From Neisseriaceae bacterium (GTDB taxonomy: Bacteria > Pseudomonadota > Gammaproteobacteria > Burkholderiales > Neisseriaceae): a stretch of 64,000 nucleotides of DNA. The translations under genes were made by a program, and so were the position numbers. The DNA is taken from the NCBI GenBank assembly GCA_017991555.1, contig JAGOQM010000001.1, positions 248,001-312,000 of the forward strand, read 5' to 3'. This document shows positions 27,268 through 37,576 of the stretch, piece by piece. The notes beneath the pieces are model-generated. The model was not told where the DNA came from, searched no databases, and saw nothing but the letters and a program-made list of their open reading frames with translations. The number at the start of each line of letters is the position of its first letter. Positions within the stretch are counted from its first letter, which is position 1.

Positions 27268-27451
27268 TCTCTGCTCCTGATATATTATTTTTTAAATGAT
27301 TACAAAGCTCATGCTTGTAACAATAAGGAAGTGATGCATTGATCAATCAAGCCTCATTATCCTAGAAATCTCAGCTTATGGCTAGATGCAACGCACAAAA
27401 TCCACGATAATTAGACATTACCTCAGAAAAACCGATAGAAGCCCTCAAACC

Positions 27452-28003
27452 ATGAATGATTTAATCGCGCTTAATAAGCCCTACGGCGTCATCTGCCAGT
27501 TTAGCAAACATGAAAAACATCAAACGCTTAAGGCATTTGTTGATCAGGCCGGCTTTTATCCGGCTGGCCGTTTAGACACCGATAGCGAAGGGCTATTGCT
27601 CCTGACAAACAATGGCCGCCTCCAGGCTCAAATTGCCGAGCCACGACACAAAATCGAAAAAACCTACTGGGCCCAAGTAGAAGGTGTGCCCACGGCTGCT
27701 GGGCTGGAAATGCTGGCCAACGGCGTCGATCTGGGCGACTTCATTACGGCCCCAGCCAAGGTTAAGGTTGTCGAACCCCAAAATTTATGGCACCGTGACC
27801 CTCCGATCCGCGTGCGCCAAACGGTGCCCGATTTTTGGCTAGAAATCAAAATTACCGAGGGCAAGAACCGTCAGGTTCGACGCATGTGTGCCAAAGCCGG
27901 CTTTCCGTGTTTGCGCCTAGTCCGAGTGGCCATCGGTTCCATCAATCTATTTGATTTAGACTTGCCCTTGGGCCAGTGGCAATATTGCCGCCAGCGCCCT
28001 TAA
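27452..28003 (+). CDS. 23S rRNA pseudouridine synthase, RluE-like
   Basis: A 183-residue RsuA/RluE-type pseudouridine synthase without an S4 domain. The catalytic motif is AGRLDTDSEGLLLLTNNG near residue 40, with the nucleophilic Asp, and the C-terminal KITEGKNRQVRRMCAKAGFP is the family's motif III. In E. coli RluE modifies U2457 of 23S rRNA. The ATG at 27452 gives the standard start LIALNKPYGVICQFS; a longer reading from 27386 has no family support. Confidence 0.9.
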   Translation: MNDLIALNKPYGVICQFSKHEKHQTLKAFVDQAGFYPAGRLDTDSEGLLLLTNNGRLQAQIAEPRHKIEKTYWAQVEGVPTAAGLEMLANGVDLGDFITAPAKVKVVEPQNLWHRDPPIRVRQTVPDFWLEIKITEGKNRQVRRMCAKAGFPCLRLVRVAIGSINLFDLDLPLGQWQYCRQRP

Positions 28004-28034
28004 ACATTGCATCATCAAAAGGTTTTGTTAAGAC

Positions 28035-29933
28035 GTGTCTTCTAGTCCCACTATCCAATACCGCCCCGACATCGATGGCTTACGCGCCCTCGCCGTCGTT
28101 GCCGTGATTATTTTCCACCTTAACCCCGCCTGGCTACCCGGCGGCTTTCTAGGGGTGGACTTTTTCTTTGTCATTTCTGGCTATTTAATTACGGCCATTA
28201 TCTACAAGCAGGCCGCAGCGGGCCGCTTTTCATTCGTGACGTTTTACACGCGCCGCATCAAGCGCATTTTGCCGCTCTTTTTTACCGTGCTGTTCGTCAC
28301 CACCCTCGCCAGCCTCTTGCTGTTAGTGGCCCAAGATTTAGAGGGCTACCTACACACGGCGACCTATGCGGTGCAGTTCCGCGCCAACTTTGCCTTTGGC
28401 CAAAGCAGCTACTTTGATGTCGCCACCAACGAAAAGCCGCTGTTACACCTATGGTCGCTCGCGGTTGAAGAGCAGTTCTACTTTGTGTGGCCGCTGGTGC
28501 TGTTGGGGTTGTTTTGGCTGTTTCGGCGCCAGCCCAGCCGCCATCGCCTTTTTGCCGCCACCTTAGTATTGCTGCTGGCTTTTGCTGCCCTAGCGCAATG
28601 GCAGGTCAACGTAGACCCCGCCCAGGCCTATTACATGCCGTGGGTGCGCGCGCCCGAACTATTGCTTGGCTGCGCCATGGCGCTGTGGCCTTATCAAACG
28701 CGGCCCTATCAGCGCGCGTTGGGCTGTTTAGGCTTAGCCATCATGCTGGGCTGCCTGATTTTTTATCGCCCCGACATGCGCTTTCCCGGCCTCAGCTCGT
28801 TGTTGCCCACCTTGGGCGTGACCCTCTTTATCTATGATGACCAGCTGGGCCACCGCAGCAAGTGGCTCTTTCAACGCAGCGGCATGATTTTAATCGGGCT
28901 ATGGTCGTTTTCTTTGTATTTGTGGCACTGGCCTATTCTGGCGTTAATGCGCTACGTCTATGGCGCCGCCGAGCTGCCCTACACCTGGCTGGCGGTCGCC
29001 GTGATGTTGATGCTGGTGCTGACCGTGGCCAGCTATTATGGGGTGGAAAAGCCAGTGCGCCACAATCGTCTGCGCTTCTGGCCCAGCCTTGGCCTAATCT
29101 ATCTGGCGCCGGCGGCGCTGCTGTGGGGCTTGGTCGCCCTCAGCCATCTATCGCCCTGGCAGGAGCGGCTGTATCCGCCAACCGAGCTTACCTTTTTAGG
29201 CGACGACGTGTGCTATGACCGCTTCGCCGCAGACTGTACCCAGGGCGATCCATCAGCACCGGTGTCGGTGCTGATGGTGGGCGACTCTTACACCGCCCAC
29301 TTGGCGAAGTTCATCGACGTGGTGGGGCGTAAAGAAGGCTGGCGGGCCGACGTGCGCTCGGTCAGCGCCTGCTCGCCTGTGCTTAACTATGAGTTTGAAA
29401 CCGCTTTAGATGATTCCGTTTTGGCGCTGTGTCAGCAGCTACAGGGCTACATCAAACAGCATTGGGATGAATACGACGTGATTTTCTTGGCATCGCGCTG
29501 GTCTTACCAGCTGGGGCTCACGCACAGCCGCTATGCCGACCCTGGCTACGAAGAGAAATTCATCGCCACCCTCAGGCTGCTGTCGCAACAAAAGCCGATT
29601 TATGTGTTTTCATCCATGCAAAATGCTGACTATAATCCCTTACGCTCGATTAAATTAAATCAGCTGGGTTTAGACACCTTAAAAACGGCCAACCAGCCGA
29701 AGCAGGATGACGCAACCCTACAGGCCAATGCGCGCATTAAAGCCCTGGTGGCTGAGATCCCTAACGTCCATTGGGTCGACATGAGTCCATACCTGCCGCC
29801 CTCCTTAACCCTTGAGGGCAAGCCCATGTACATGAACAACAATCATTTAAATGCCTTTGGGAGCCGTAAGCTTGGCCAACGCTTTAGCCAACAGGAAGCC
29901 CTATTTAAGGAACACCATGAATCAACTGACTGA
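28035..29933 (+). CDS. Acyltransferase-3/SGNH O-acyltransferase (OafA/YrhL type)
   Basis: A 632-residue protein with a GTG start. Residues 5–360 form the ten-helix acyltransferase-3 domain with the RPDIDGLRALAVVAVIIFH and FFVISGYLIT motifs; residues 395–630 form a periplasmic SGNH hydrolase domain (LMVGDSYTAHLAKF). Such proteins transfer acetyl or other acyl groups from inside to O-antigen, capsule or peptidoglycan sugars. The SGNH His block reads NNNHLNAFG, where Asp is common three residues before His, so the triad may be altered. It overlaps hslR by 17 bases. Confidence 0.9.
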   Translation: MSSSPTIQYRPDIDGLRALAVVAVIIFHLNPAWLPGGFLGVDFFFVISGYLITAIIYKQAAAGRFSFVTFYTRRIKRILPLFFTVLFVTTLASLLLLVAQDLEGYLHTATYAVQFRANFAFGQSSYFDVATNEKPLLHLWSLAVEEQFYFVWPLVLLGLFWLFRRQPSRHRLFAATLVLLLAFAALAQWQVNVDPAQAYYMPWVRAPELLLGCAMALWPYQTRPYQRALGCLGLAIMLGCLIFYRPDMRFPGLSSLLPTLGVTLFIYDDQLGHRSKWLFQRSGMILIGLWSFSLYLWHWPILALMRYVYGAAELPYTWLAVAVMLMLVLTVASYYGVEKPVRHNRLRFWPSLGLIYLAPAALLWGLVALSHLSPWQERLYPPTELTFLGDDVCYDRFAADCTQGDPSAPVSVLMVGDSYTAHLAKFIDVVGRKEGWRADVRSVSACSPVLNYEFETALDDSVLALCQQLQGYIKQHWDEYDVIFLASRWSYQLGLTHSRYADPGYEEKFIATLRLLSQQKPIYVFSSMQNADYNPLRSIKLNQLGLDTLKTANQPKQDDATLQANARIKALVAEIPNVHWVDMSPYLPPSLTLEGKPMYMNNNHLNAFGSRKLGQRFSQQEALFKEHHESTD

Positions 29934-30312
29934 AATGCGTTTAGACAAATGGCTGTGGGCCGCGCGCTTTTTTAAAACCCGCGCCCTAGCCCAAAAACAC
30001 ATTGAGCTGGGCCGCGTCCAGGTCAACGGCGACAAGGTTAAAACCAGTAAATACATCATGGTGGGCAACGTCATTGACATGACCTTAAATTCGCTGCCGT
30101 ATAAGCTGACGGTGTTGGGCTTAAACCCACAGCGCCGCCCTGCACCCGAAGCGCGCTTAATGTATCAAGAAGACGCCGTCGTGGCGGCCAAGCGCGAAGC
30201 GCAGCTGGCTTTGAATCAGGCCGCCAGAGGCTCGCAGGCCTACCCCGATGGCCGCCCGACCAAGCGCGATCGGCGCCAGCTCGATCGAGTCAAACGCGAC
30301 TGGGCCGACTAA
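29917..30312 (+). CDS. hslR: S4-domain heat-shock protein Hsp15
   Basis: A 131-residue protein. The S4 RNA-binding domain occupies residues 7–65 (MRLDKWLWAARFFKTRALAQ, then GRVQVNGDKVK), followed by a basic tail rich in Arg and Lys. Hsp15 binds the stalled 50S subunit carrying peptidyl-tRNA and frees it. The ATG at 29917, with TAAGGA before it, is chosen because it gives the standard N-terminus; it lies inside the acyltransferase gene. Confidence 0.9.
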   Translation: MNQLTEMRLDKWLWAARFFKTRALAQKHIELGRVQVNGDKVKTSKYIMVGNVIDMTLNSLPYKLTVLGLNPQRRPAPEARLMYQEDAVVAAKREAQLALNQAARGSQAYPDGRPTKRDRRQLDRVKRDWAD

Positions 30313-30326
30313 AACAGCCCCATCTT

Positions 30327-30355
30327 TTGACAACATGACAAGCATGTTTTAAGGT
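30327..30355 (+). promoter_or_regulatory. Candidate promoter for smc
   Basis: A perfect TTGACA at 30327–30332 is followed after 17 bases by TAAGGT at 30350–30355, a weak −10, about 45 bases before the smc start. Confidence 0.35.
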
Positions 30356-30399
30356 TTTCCGTTAGAATCCGATTCTCTTTACCGTATTAGGGGTTGTTT

Positions 30400-33300
30400 G
30401 TGCGTCTTACCCATATCAAACTTGCTGGCTTTAAGTCTTTTGTTGACCCAACCAACATCCACGTGCCGGGCCAACTGGTGGCGGTGATTGGGCCCAATGG
30501 CTGCGGTAAAAGCAACGTGATTGACGCCGTGCGCTGGGTGCTGGGCGAAGCGTCGGCAAAACAGTTGCGTGGTCAGAACATGCAGGACGTCATTTTTAAC
30601 GGCGCCAATACCCGTAAGCCAGTTTCTAGGGCCGCGGTAGAGCTGGTTTTTGACAATTCAGACCACGTGCTTCAAGGCACGTGGGGCCAGTATGGCGAGA
30701 TTTCCATTAAGCGAACCCTGAACCGTCAGGGTGATTCAGCCTACTTCATCAACCAACAGCAGGTGCGGCGCAAAGACATTACCGACCTGTTTTTGGGCAC
30801 GGGTGTGGGCGCGCGCGGCTATGCGGTGATCGAACAGGGCATGATTTCGCGCATTATCGAGGCCCGCCCCGAAGATTTACGCGCCTATTTAGAAGAAGCC
30901 GCCGGCGTGTCGAAGTATAAAGAGCGCCGTAAAGAAACTGAAGCCCGTTTAAAAGACACTCACGACAACCTGGCTCGGCTACAGGACTTACAAACCGAAC
31001 TAGAACGCCAAATGGAACGCTTGGGCCGTCAGGCAAAAGTCGCTTCTCGCTATCAACACCTTAAGGTCGATCTACACCACAAACAAAACCTATTGGCCTT
31101 AATGCGCCATGATGAAGCCCAAGCGGCGGAGCAAGCAGCTCGGGTGGCCTTGGCTGGGTTAGAAACCGAACAGGCGGCCATCAGCTTAAGCCTCACCCAG
31201 GTGAACGAAGCGCTGTATCAGCAGCAGCTGACCGAATATGAGGCACAAAACAACGTCAACCAAATTCAAACCCAGTGGGCGATGATTCGCGAACAGCTGG
31301 CGCGCCTAGAAGAACAAATTCGACATCAGCAAGACACGCAAAAGCGGCTGACCAGAGAACGGTTGCAGGCCGATACGCAGCTGGCCCAGCTTGGCCAGGC
31401 CAGCCAGGTGGCGACAGAACGGCTCACCCAAGCCCAAATGGTGCTGACCGAAAAACAGCTCATCGTGGAAGAATGGGCGTTGAAGGTCGAAGAAGCACAA
31501 ATGCAGCTGCCGCTTTTGGAAGACCAAGTGGGCCAGCTCGACAGCGCCTACGCCAGCCAAGGCGACGAGCACAATCGTCTCAAGCGCAGCCTCGAGCTGA
31601 ATCAGCAAACGCAGCAGCACAAGCGCCAACAGCAGCAGCAGCTGGGCAAGCGGCAACAGGCTTTGGCGGATGAGCTGGCGGCCTTAAACGTGCCTGCGGC
31701 GGCTCAGGTCACGGCGGCGCAGCAGCAGGTTGAAGAGGCGCAGTATCAGTACGAGACCCTGAGCGAGCTGTTGCAACAAAGTGAAGACACCTTAGAAACC
31801 ATCGCCACTAACCTGCAGGGCGCCCAAGCGCGGCAGCAGGATTTAAATGCACAGCAACTACGCCTAAGCGCCCAACACGACGCGCTGGCCGCGCTGCTGC
31901 GCAGTGACCACGATGCCGCCACGCCGTTTTGGGCCGAACAAGGCCTGAGCGATGCCCCAGCGCTGTGGCAAACCATTCAGGTAGCCCCGCAGTGGCAGCA
32001 GGCCGTCGCCACCTATTTAGGCGAACGGTTACAGGCCCGCCCGGCTAGCCCAACCCTATTGTCGGCCGCCAACGAGGGCGATTGCCCAACTGTCGTCTTA
32101 ACCCAGGCCGGCACTGCCGTTGAATACGCGGTTGCGACCGCACTGCGCCCTTTCGCCTTATTGCAGCACATTCAGCAGCAGGGCGAATTTGCAGGTCCGC
32201 TAAACGACTGGCTGGGCGCGGTTTATTGTGCCAACAGCCTCGCCGAGGCGCTGGCACAACAACCGCTGCTGCAAGGCCCACAGTGCTGGCTTACCCCCGA
32301 AGGCCACGTCATCAGCGCCCACAGCGTGGCGATTCAAGGTCAAAACCAAGCCGACAATCAGCTGGTGCGCCAGCACCAGGTCACCGAGTTACACGCCGCC
32401 CTCACCCAGCTGGCGCCAGAATGCGCTCAGGCCGCCGAAACCGTGGCCCAGCTACAGGCGCAGCAGGCCCAACAGCAACAGATTCAGCGCCAGCACAAGC
32501 AGCAGCTACAGCAGCTGAACGACACCCTGCGCGAGGCCAACACCCAGGCCACCAAACTGCTGGAACGGGCCAATCAAACCCAGCTGCGGCAGCAGCACAT
32601 TCAACAAGAGCAGGCACAAAACGACGGCACTTTGGTCGAACTAGACGTGGCCATTGAGACCCTCACCTTCACCCTGGTTGAGCTAGAAGAGGCGCTGTAT
32701 GCCCTGGGCGAGGACCATCAGCAAACTCAAACACAGCGACAAACACAGCAGCAAGCCTTAAAACAGGCACGGGCCATGGTTTTTGAGGCCAACCGTCAAT
32801 TGGGCCTAGAGCAAATTGCGGAACAAAAGCTGTTGCAAAACATTGCTCAAGCCGAACAGGAGCTGGCCCACATTGCCAGCCAGCACTTGGCCCTCACCCA
32901 ACGTCAAAATGAGCTGGCGCTAGACCACGACGACGCCCAACAGCAAGAAGACCAACAGCAGGCCTTGCTGACCTTAGAGCAAACCCAAGAAGCCATTCAA
33001 TTGCAGCTGCAAGACGCTCAAAGCGGCCTAGAGCAAGTGCGCCAACAAAGCCAGCAGCTGAACGCCCAACAGCAACAGCTCAGTGCCCGCCAGCCGCAGG
33101 TACAGCAAGCCGTACAGGCACAGCTGCTGGCGCAGCAAGAGGCAAAGCTACAAGCCGAACGCTTCCTCGAAGAACTCACTGCCCATGCGGCGGATATGGC
33201 GGCACTGCGGGCCGAACGCGGCGAGCTGACGGCCAGCCCAGACGAGCTGTCCGCCCAAATCGTCGAGCTGGCCCGGCTGTTAGAAGGTCTGGGCGCAGTG

Positions 33301-33921
33301 AACCTCGCCGCTCTAGAGGAGCTGGAAGAGGCAGAGCAGCGCGCGTTGTATTACCACACCCAAAGCGAAGACTTACAGCAGGCGATGGCGGCGCTGACCG
33401 ATGCCATCGCCAAAATTGACGATGAAAGCAAGGCGCTGTTTAAAGAAACCTTTGATGCCGTCAATGACAAAGTTCAGCAGTTTTTCCCCACCCTGTTTGG
33501 CGGCGGCGAGGCCAAGTTAGAAATGGTGGGCGACGACCTCTTGAATGCCGGCGTGTCGATTATGGCGCGGCCACCGGGCAAAAAGAACAGCACCATTCAC
33601 TTACTGTCTGGCGGCGAGAAAGCCTTAACCGCCATGAGCCTGGTATTTGCCTTATTCAGCCTAAATCCCGCGCCTTTTTGTCTATTAGATGAAGTGGACG
33701 CACCGCTTGACGACGCCAATACCAGCCGCTTTTGTCAGTTGGTCAAAGAGATGAGCAGCAACACCCAGTTCTTGTATATTTCGCACAATCGCTTGACCAT
33801 GGAAATGGCCGAACAGCTGGTGGGCGTCACCATGCAAGAGAAAGGCGTGTCTCGCATCGTGGCGGTGGACATTAAACAGGCTTTGTCGATGCGCGAGGTG
33901 GGCCACGGCGCGGCGCAGTAA
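30400..33921 (+). CDS. smc: Chromosome segregation protein SMC
   Basis: A 1173-residue SMC. The GTG at 30400 gives the conserved start MRLTHIKLAGFKSFVDPT and is preceded by AGGGG; a TTG six bases earlier is possible. Walker A is GPNGCGKSN near residue 32. Two long coiled coils very rich in Gln, Glu and Ala (about 165–500 and 680–1000) flank a hinge near 510–650. The ABC signature LLSGGEKALTAMSLVF and Walker B CLLDEVDAPLDDAN are at the C-terminus. It compacts and aligns DNA with ScpA and ScpB, which are not in this window. Confidence 0.96.
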   Translation: MRLTHIKLAGFKSFVDPTNIHVPGQLVAVIGPNGCGKSNVIDAVRWVLGEASAKQLRGQNMQDVIFNGANTRKPVSRAAVELVFDNSDHVLQGTWGQYGEISIKRTLNRQGDSAYFINQQQVRRKDITDLFLGTGVGARGYAVIEQGMISRIIEARPEDLRAYLEEAAGVSKYKERRKETEARLKDTHDNLARLQDLQTELERQMERLGRQAKVASRYQHLKVDLHHKQNLLALMRHDEAQAAEQAARVALAGLETEQAAISLSLTQVNEALYQQQLTEYEAQNNVNQIQTQWAMIREQLARLEEQIRHQQDTQKRLTRERLQADTQLAQLGQASQVATERLTQAQMVLTEKQLIVEEWALKVEEAQMQLPLLEDQVGQLDSAYASQGDEHNRLKRSLELNQQTQQHKRQQQQQLGKRQQALADELAALNVPAAAQVTAAQQQVEEAQYQYETLSELLQQSEDTLETIATNLQGAQARQQDLNAQQLRLSAQHDALAALLRSDHDAATPFWAEQGLSDAPALWQTIQVAPQWQQAVATYLGERLQARPASPTLLSAANEGDCPTVVLTQAGTAVEYAVATALRPFALLQHIQQQGEFAGPLNDWLGAVYCANSLAEALAQQPLLQGPQCWLTPEGHVISAHSVAIQGQNQADNQLVRQHQVTELHAALTQLAPECAQAAETVAQLQAQQAQQQQIQRQHKQQLQQLNDTLREANTQATKLLERANQTQLRQQHIQQEQAQNDGTLVELDVAIETLTFTLVELEEALYALGEDHQQTQTQRQTQQQALKQARAMVFEANRQLGLEQIAEQKLLQNIAQAEQELAHIASQHLALTQRQNELALDHDDAQQQEDQQQALLTLEQTQEAIQLQLQDAQSGLEQVRQQSQQLNAQQQQLSARQPQVQQAVQAQLLAQQEAKLQAERFLEELTAHAADMAALRAERGELTASPDELSAQIVELARLLEGLGAVNLAALEELEEAEQRALYYHTQSEDLQQAMAALTDAIAKIDDESKALFKETFDAVNDKVQQFFPTLFGGGEAKLEMVGDDLLNAGVSIMARPPGKKNSTIHLLSGGEKALTAMSLVFALFSLNPAPFCLLDEVDAPLDDANTSRFCQLVKEMSSNTQFLYISHNRLTMEMAEQLVGVTMQEKGVSRIVAVDIKQALSMREVGHGAAQ

Positions 33922-34104
33922 ACCGCCATTATTTTGGTTTTTACAGCGCCAGACACACGACGCCCCCCCTTATTTATGCTGATTATGCTTGAAAACGCCG
34001 GTATTTTTGCCTGCGCCTTCTCCTCAGGCACCCAAATAAAAAGCAATATCTTTAAGCTTTTCATAGAGATTGCCAAAATAAAGCCTGAGACGCGCCTTGG
34101 GGTA

Positions 34105-34173
34105 TTCTATTGAGCAACAGGGCATGTATAATCAGACGATAAGGCTGATTATCGGGTCTCCCCTACACGAGAC
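34105..34173 (+). promoter_or_regulatory. Promoter and structured leader of ilvE
   Basis: TATAAT at 34127–34132 follows TTCTAT (34105) after 16 bases. Directly downstream lie two small hairpins: CGATAA/TTATCG at 34137–34154 and GTCTC/GAGAC at 34156–34173. The leader before the ATG at 34224 is about 85 bases. I do not see a leader peptide with runs of Val, Leu or Ile codons. Confidence 0.4.
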
Positions 34174-34223
34174 AACGTACGGCTGGTTAATAAAAAATTT
34201 TTTGATCATAGGAGCAGTAAATC

Positions 34224-35147
34224 ATGTCAATGGCAGATAGAGATGGGTACATCTGGTATAACGGGCAACTGGTAGACTGGCGCGATGCCAATACTCACGT
34301 TTTAACGCATTCTTTGCACTACGGCTTAGGTATTTTTGAAGGCGTGCGCGCTTACAAAACCCCTAAAGGTACGGCCATTTATCGCCTACAGGACCACACC
34401 GACCGTCTGTTCCGTTCCGCCCATATTTTGAACATGAAGCTGCCTTACACCAAAGAGCAAATCAATCAGGCCCACATCGACGTGGTCAAAGCCAACAAGT
34501 TAAACGAATGTTACTTCCGTCCCATGGCGTTTTATGGCTCCGAGAAACTTGGCGTGGCCCCCGCGGTCAAAGACGTTAACGCCATTGTGGCGGCTTGGGC
34601 TTGGGGCGCTTACTTAGGCGAAGAAGGCATGACCCGTGGCATTCGCATTAAAACCAGCTCATTTTCACGTCACCATGTGAACGTGACCATGTGTAAAGCC
34701 AAGGCCAGCGGCAACTACATGAACTCAATCTTGGCCAATAACGAAGCCACGGCTGACGGCTATGATGAAGCGCTGTTGTTAGACGTGGACGGTTACGTGG
34801 CCGAAGGTTCTGGCGAAAACGTGTTTATTTACCGTAACGGTAAGCTGTACACCCCAGACTTAACCGCCGCACTAGAAGGCATTACCCGTGACACCATTTT
34901 GCACATTGCCAAAGACATGGGCCTAGAAGTGGTGGAAAAACGCATTACCCGCGATGAAATGTATTCAGCCGATGAGGCCTTCTTCTGTGGCACCGCCGCC
35001 GAAGTAACCCCCATTCGCGAATTAGACCGTCGTCAAATTGGCGCCGGCAGCCGCGGCCCCATTACCGAAGAGATTCAAAAACGCTACTTCGCCATTGTTA
35101 AAGGCGAAAATCCTGCGTACGAGTCTTGGTTAACCTACATCGACTAA
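34224..35147 (+). CDS. ilvE: Branched-chain amino-acid aminotransferase
   Basis: A 307-residue class IV aminotransferase that makes Leu, Ile and Val from their keto acids with glutamate. Motifs are [17 protein letters not shown] near residue 18, [18 protein letters not shown] near 156 with the PLP-binding Lys (the second Lys), EGSGENVFI near 194 and [18 protein letters not shown] near 254. Length is standard. It is followed by the zinc-finger gene and waaF, an order common in Betaproteobacteria, with a terminator-like hairpin between. Confidence 0.96.
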   Translation: MSMADRDGYIWYNGQLVDWRDANTHVLTHSLHYGLGIFEGVRAYKTPKGTAIYRLQDHTDRLFRSAHILNMKLPYTKEQINQAHIDVVKANKLNECYFRPMAFYGSEKLGVAPAVKDVNAIVAAWAWGAYLGEEGMTRGIRIKTSSFSRHHVNVTMCKAKASGNYMNSILANNEATADGYDEALLLDVDGYVAEGSGENVFIYRNGKLYTPDLTAALEGITRDTILHIAKDMGLEVVEKRITRDEMYSADEAFFCGTAAEVTPIRELDRRQIGAGSRGPITEEIQKRYFAIVKGENPAYESWLTYID

Positions 35148-35166
35148 CCACTGTTTTTTATGTCTC

Positions 35167-35195
35167 ACAGGCAACGCTCGGTTGCCTGTTGTTTT
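35167..35195 (+). terminator. Terminator between ilvE and the zinc-finger gene
   Basis: ACAGGCAAC–loop–GTTGCCTGT followed by TGTTTT. It lies next to the ribosome-binding site of the next gene, so it may be partly leaky. Confidence 0.65.
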
Positions 35196-35207
35196 AGGAG
35201 TTAAGCT

Positions 35208-35402
35208 ATGTCTACCAACGTTCGTCCTAACAACGTGATTGAAGTCACCGCCGCCGACCTGCCCCTGCATTGCCCGACCGAAGGCGTCGCCTTGTGGAGC
35301 AATCACCCACGCGTATTCTTACCCTTAGAAAACGGCCAGGCGCGCTGCCCATACTGTGGCACTTTATACAAATTCGTTGGCGAAATGCCCGCAGGACATT
35401 AA
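35208..35402 (+). CDS. Zinc-finger domain-containing protein (CHCC type)
   Basis: A 64-residue protein with a predicted zinc site: Cys in LHCPTEGV, His in SNHPRVFLPL, and the pair CPYCGTLYKF. This is the zf-CHCC domain, which resembles the mitochondrial complex I accessory subunit NDUFS6. The bacterial role is unknown. TAGGAG precedes the start, and it is followed closely by waaF. Confidence 0.88.
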   Translation: MSTNVRPNNVIEVTAADLPLHCPTEGVALWSNHPRVFLPLENGQARCPYCGTLYKFVGEMPAGH

Positions 35403-35408
35403 GGCGTG

Positions 35409-36449
35409 ATGACGCAAAAAATCCTCATCATTGCCCCGTCGTGGATCGGGGACTGTGTCATGGCACAGCCCCTGTTTCGCCGCCTGCATGAACAACACCC
35501 GCAGCTAGCGCTTCATGTATACGCATCGGCGTGGACCTTTCCCCTGCTGAGCCGTATGCCTGAAGTCCAGCAAACGCATTTAAATCCGTTTGGCCACGGC
35601 GAGCTGCGCCTGATGGATCGTTATAAGAGCGGCAAGAGCCTACGGCAAGAACGCTTTGATCAAGTCATCGTGTTGCCCAATTCACTTAAATCGGCCCTGG
35701 TGCCTTTTTTTGCCGGCATCAAGGTACGCACCGGTTATTTAGGCGAGTCGCGCCGCGTTTTACTCAATGACATCTACCTGTTGGACGAAGTGGCCTTGCC
35801 AAAAATGGTGCAGCGCTTTTTTGCGCTGGCAGAACCCTTTGGCTTTCCCCTGCCAACGGTCCCTCACCCACGCCTCCGCGTGAATCAAGCCGCCCAGGCA
35901 GAAGCCGTGGCTAAGTTCGGCTTAAGCTTAGACAAACCCATCATTGCCTTTTGCCCCGGCGCCGAATATGGCCCCGCCAAGCAGTGGCCGGCCGAACACT
36001 TTGCCGCCTTAGCCAAACGTTATCAGGCGGAAGGCAAACAGGTGTGGATTTTCGGGTCGAAAAAAGACGCCCACACCATTGCCAATGAGATCAATGAGCG
36101 AACAGGCAACCAGTGTGTCAACCTATGTGGCGAAACCGAACTGGCAGAAGCCATTGACCTTTTGGCCCTGAGTGAACTGGTGGTGTGCAACGATTCTGGC
36201 CTCATGCACGTGGCCGCTGCGCTGCAACGGCCCTTAGTGGCGCTGTACGGGTCGTCTAGCCCCGATTTCACGCCACCGTTAAGCGACGAAGCCAAAATCA
36301 TGACGCTAAACCTGGATTGCAGCCCCTGTTTTGAACGGGTTTGTCCTTTGGGCCACACCAAATGCTTGAATGATTTGATGCCCGATCAAGTGCATGCAGC
36401 CAGCATGGCGCTGTTATCAAAAAACGCTATCGCATTAATAAAAGAATAA
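35409..36449 (+). CDS. waaF: Lipopolysaccharide heptosyltransferase II
   Basis: A 346-residue GT9-family enzyme that adds the second heptose to the inner core of lipopolysaccharide. It starts with ILIIAPSWIGDCVMAQPLFR and has FCPGAEYGPAKQWP near residue 178, and NDSGLMHVAAAL near 257, with the family's Asp-Ser. The C-terminal cluster CSPCFERVCPLGHTKC is typical of WaaF. The ATG at 35409 is preferred to the GTG three bases before it. It is cytoplasmic, at the membrane face. Confidence 0.94.
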   Translation: MTQKILIIAPSWIGDCVMAQPLFRRLHEQHPQLALHVYASAWTFPLLSRMPEVQQTHLNPFGHGELRLMDRYKSGKSLRQERFDQVIVLPNSLKSALVPFFAGIKVRTGYLGESRRVLLNDIYLLDEVALPKMVQRFFALAEPFGFPLPTVPHPRLRVNQAAQAEAVAKFGLSLDKPIIAFCPGAEYGPAKQWPAEHFAALAKRYQAEGKQVWIFGSKKDAHTIANEINERTGNQCVNLCGETELAEAIDLLALSELVVCNDSGLMHVAAALQRPLVALYGSSSPDFTPPLSDEAKIMTLNLDCSPCFERVCPLGHTKCLNDLMPDQVHAASMALLSKNAIALIKE

Positions 36450-36509
36450 ATTAGACGTATGGGTCTGCATGACCGATACTGTCTAGCTATATTTAAGACT
36501 GACTATTGA

Positions 36510-37472
<963 letters not shown>

Positions 37473-37502
37473 GCCTTAGTTAATACATAAGCGTCATCCC
37501 TA

Positions 37503-37552
37503 CCGGCATCATGTGAAGACAACGTCTTGTACATGATGCCGGATTCTTTCGT
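37503..37552 (+). terminator. Hairpin terminator after trxB
   Basis: CCGGCATCATGT and ACATGATGCCGG form a 12-bp stem around an inner AAGAC/GTCTT stem, followed by a short T-rich stretch. Confidence 0.7.
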
Positions 37553-37576
37553 TATCGCATAAGGTCATCCCTGTAC

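Noticed and set aside
31275..32657. Several long open frames overlapping smc in other frames
   Set aside because: They are shadows of the Gln/Ala-rich coiled coil, with Arg/Pro/Ala-biased translations and no start signals.
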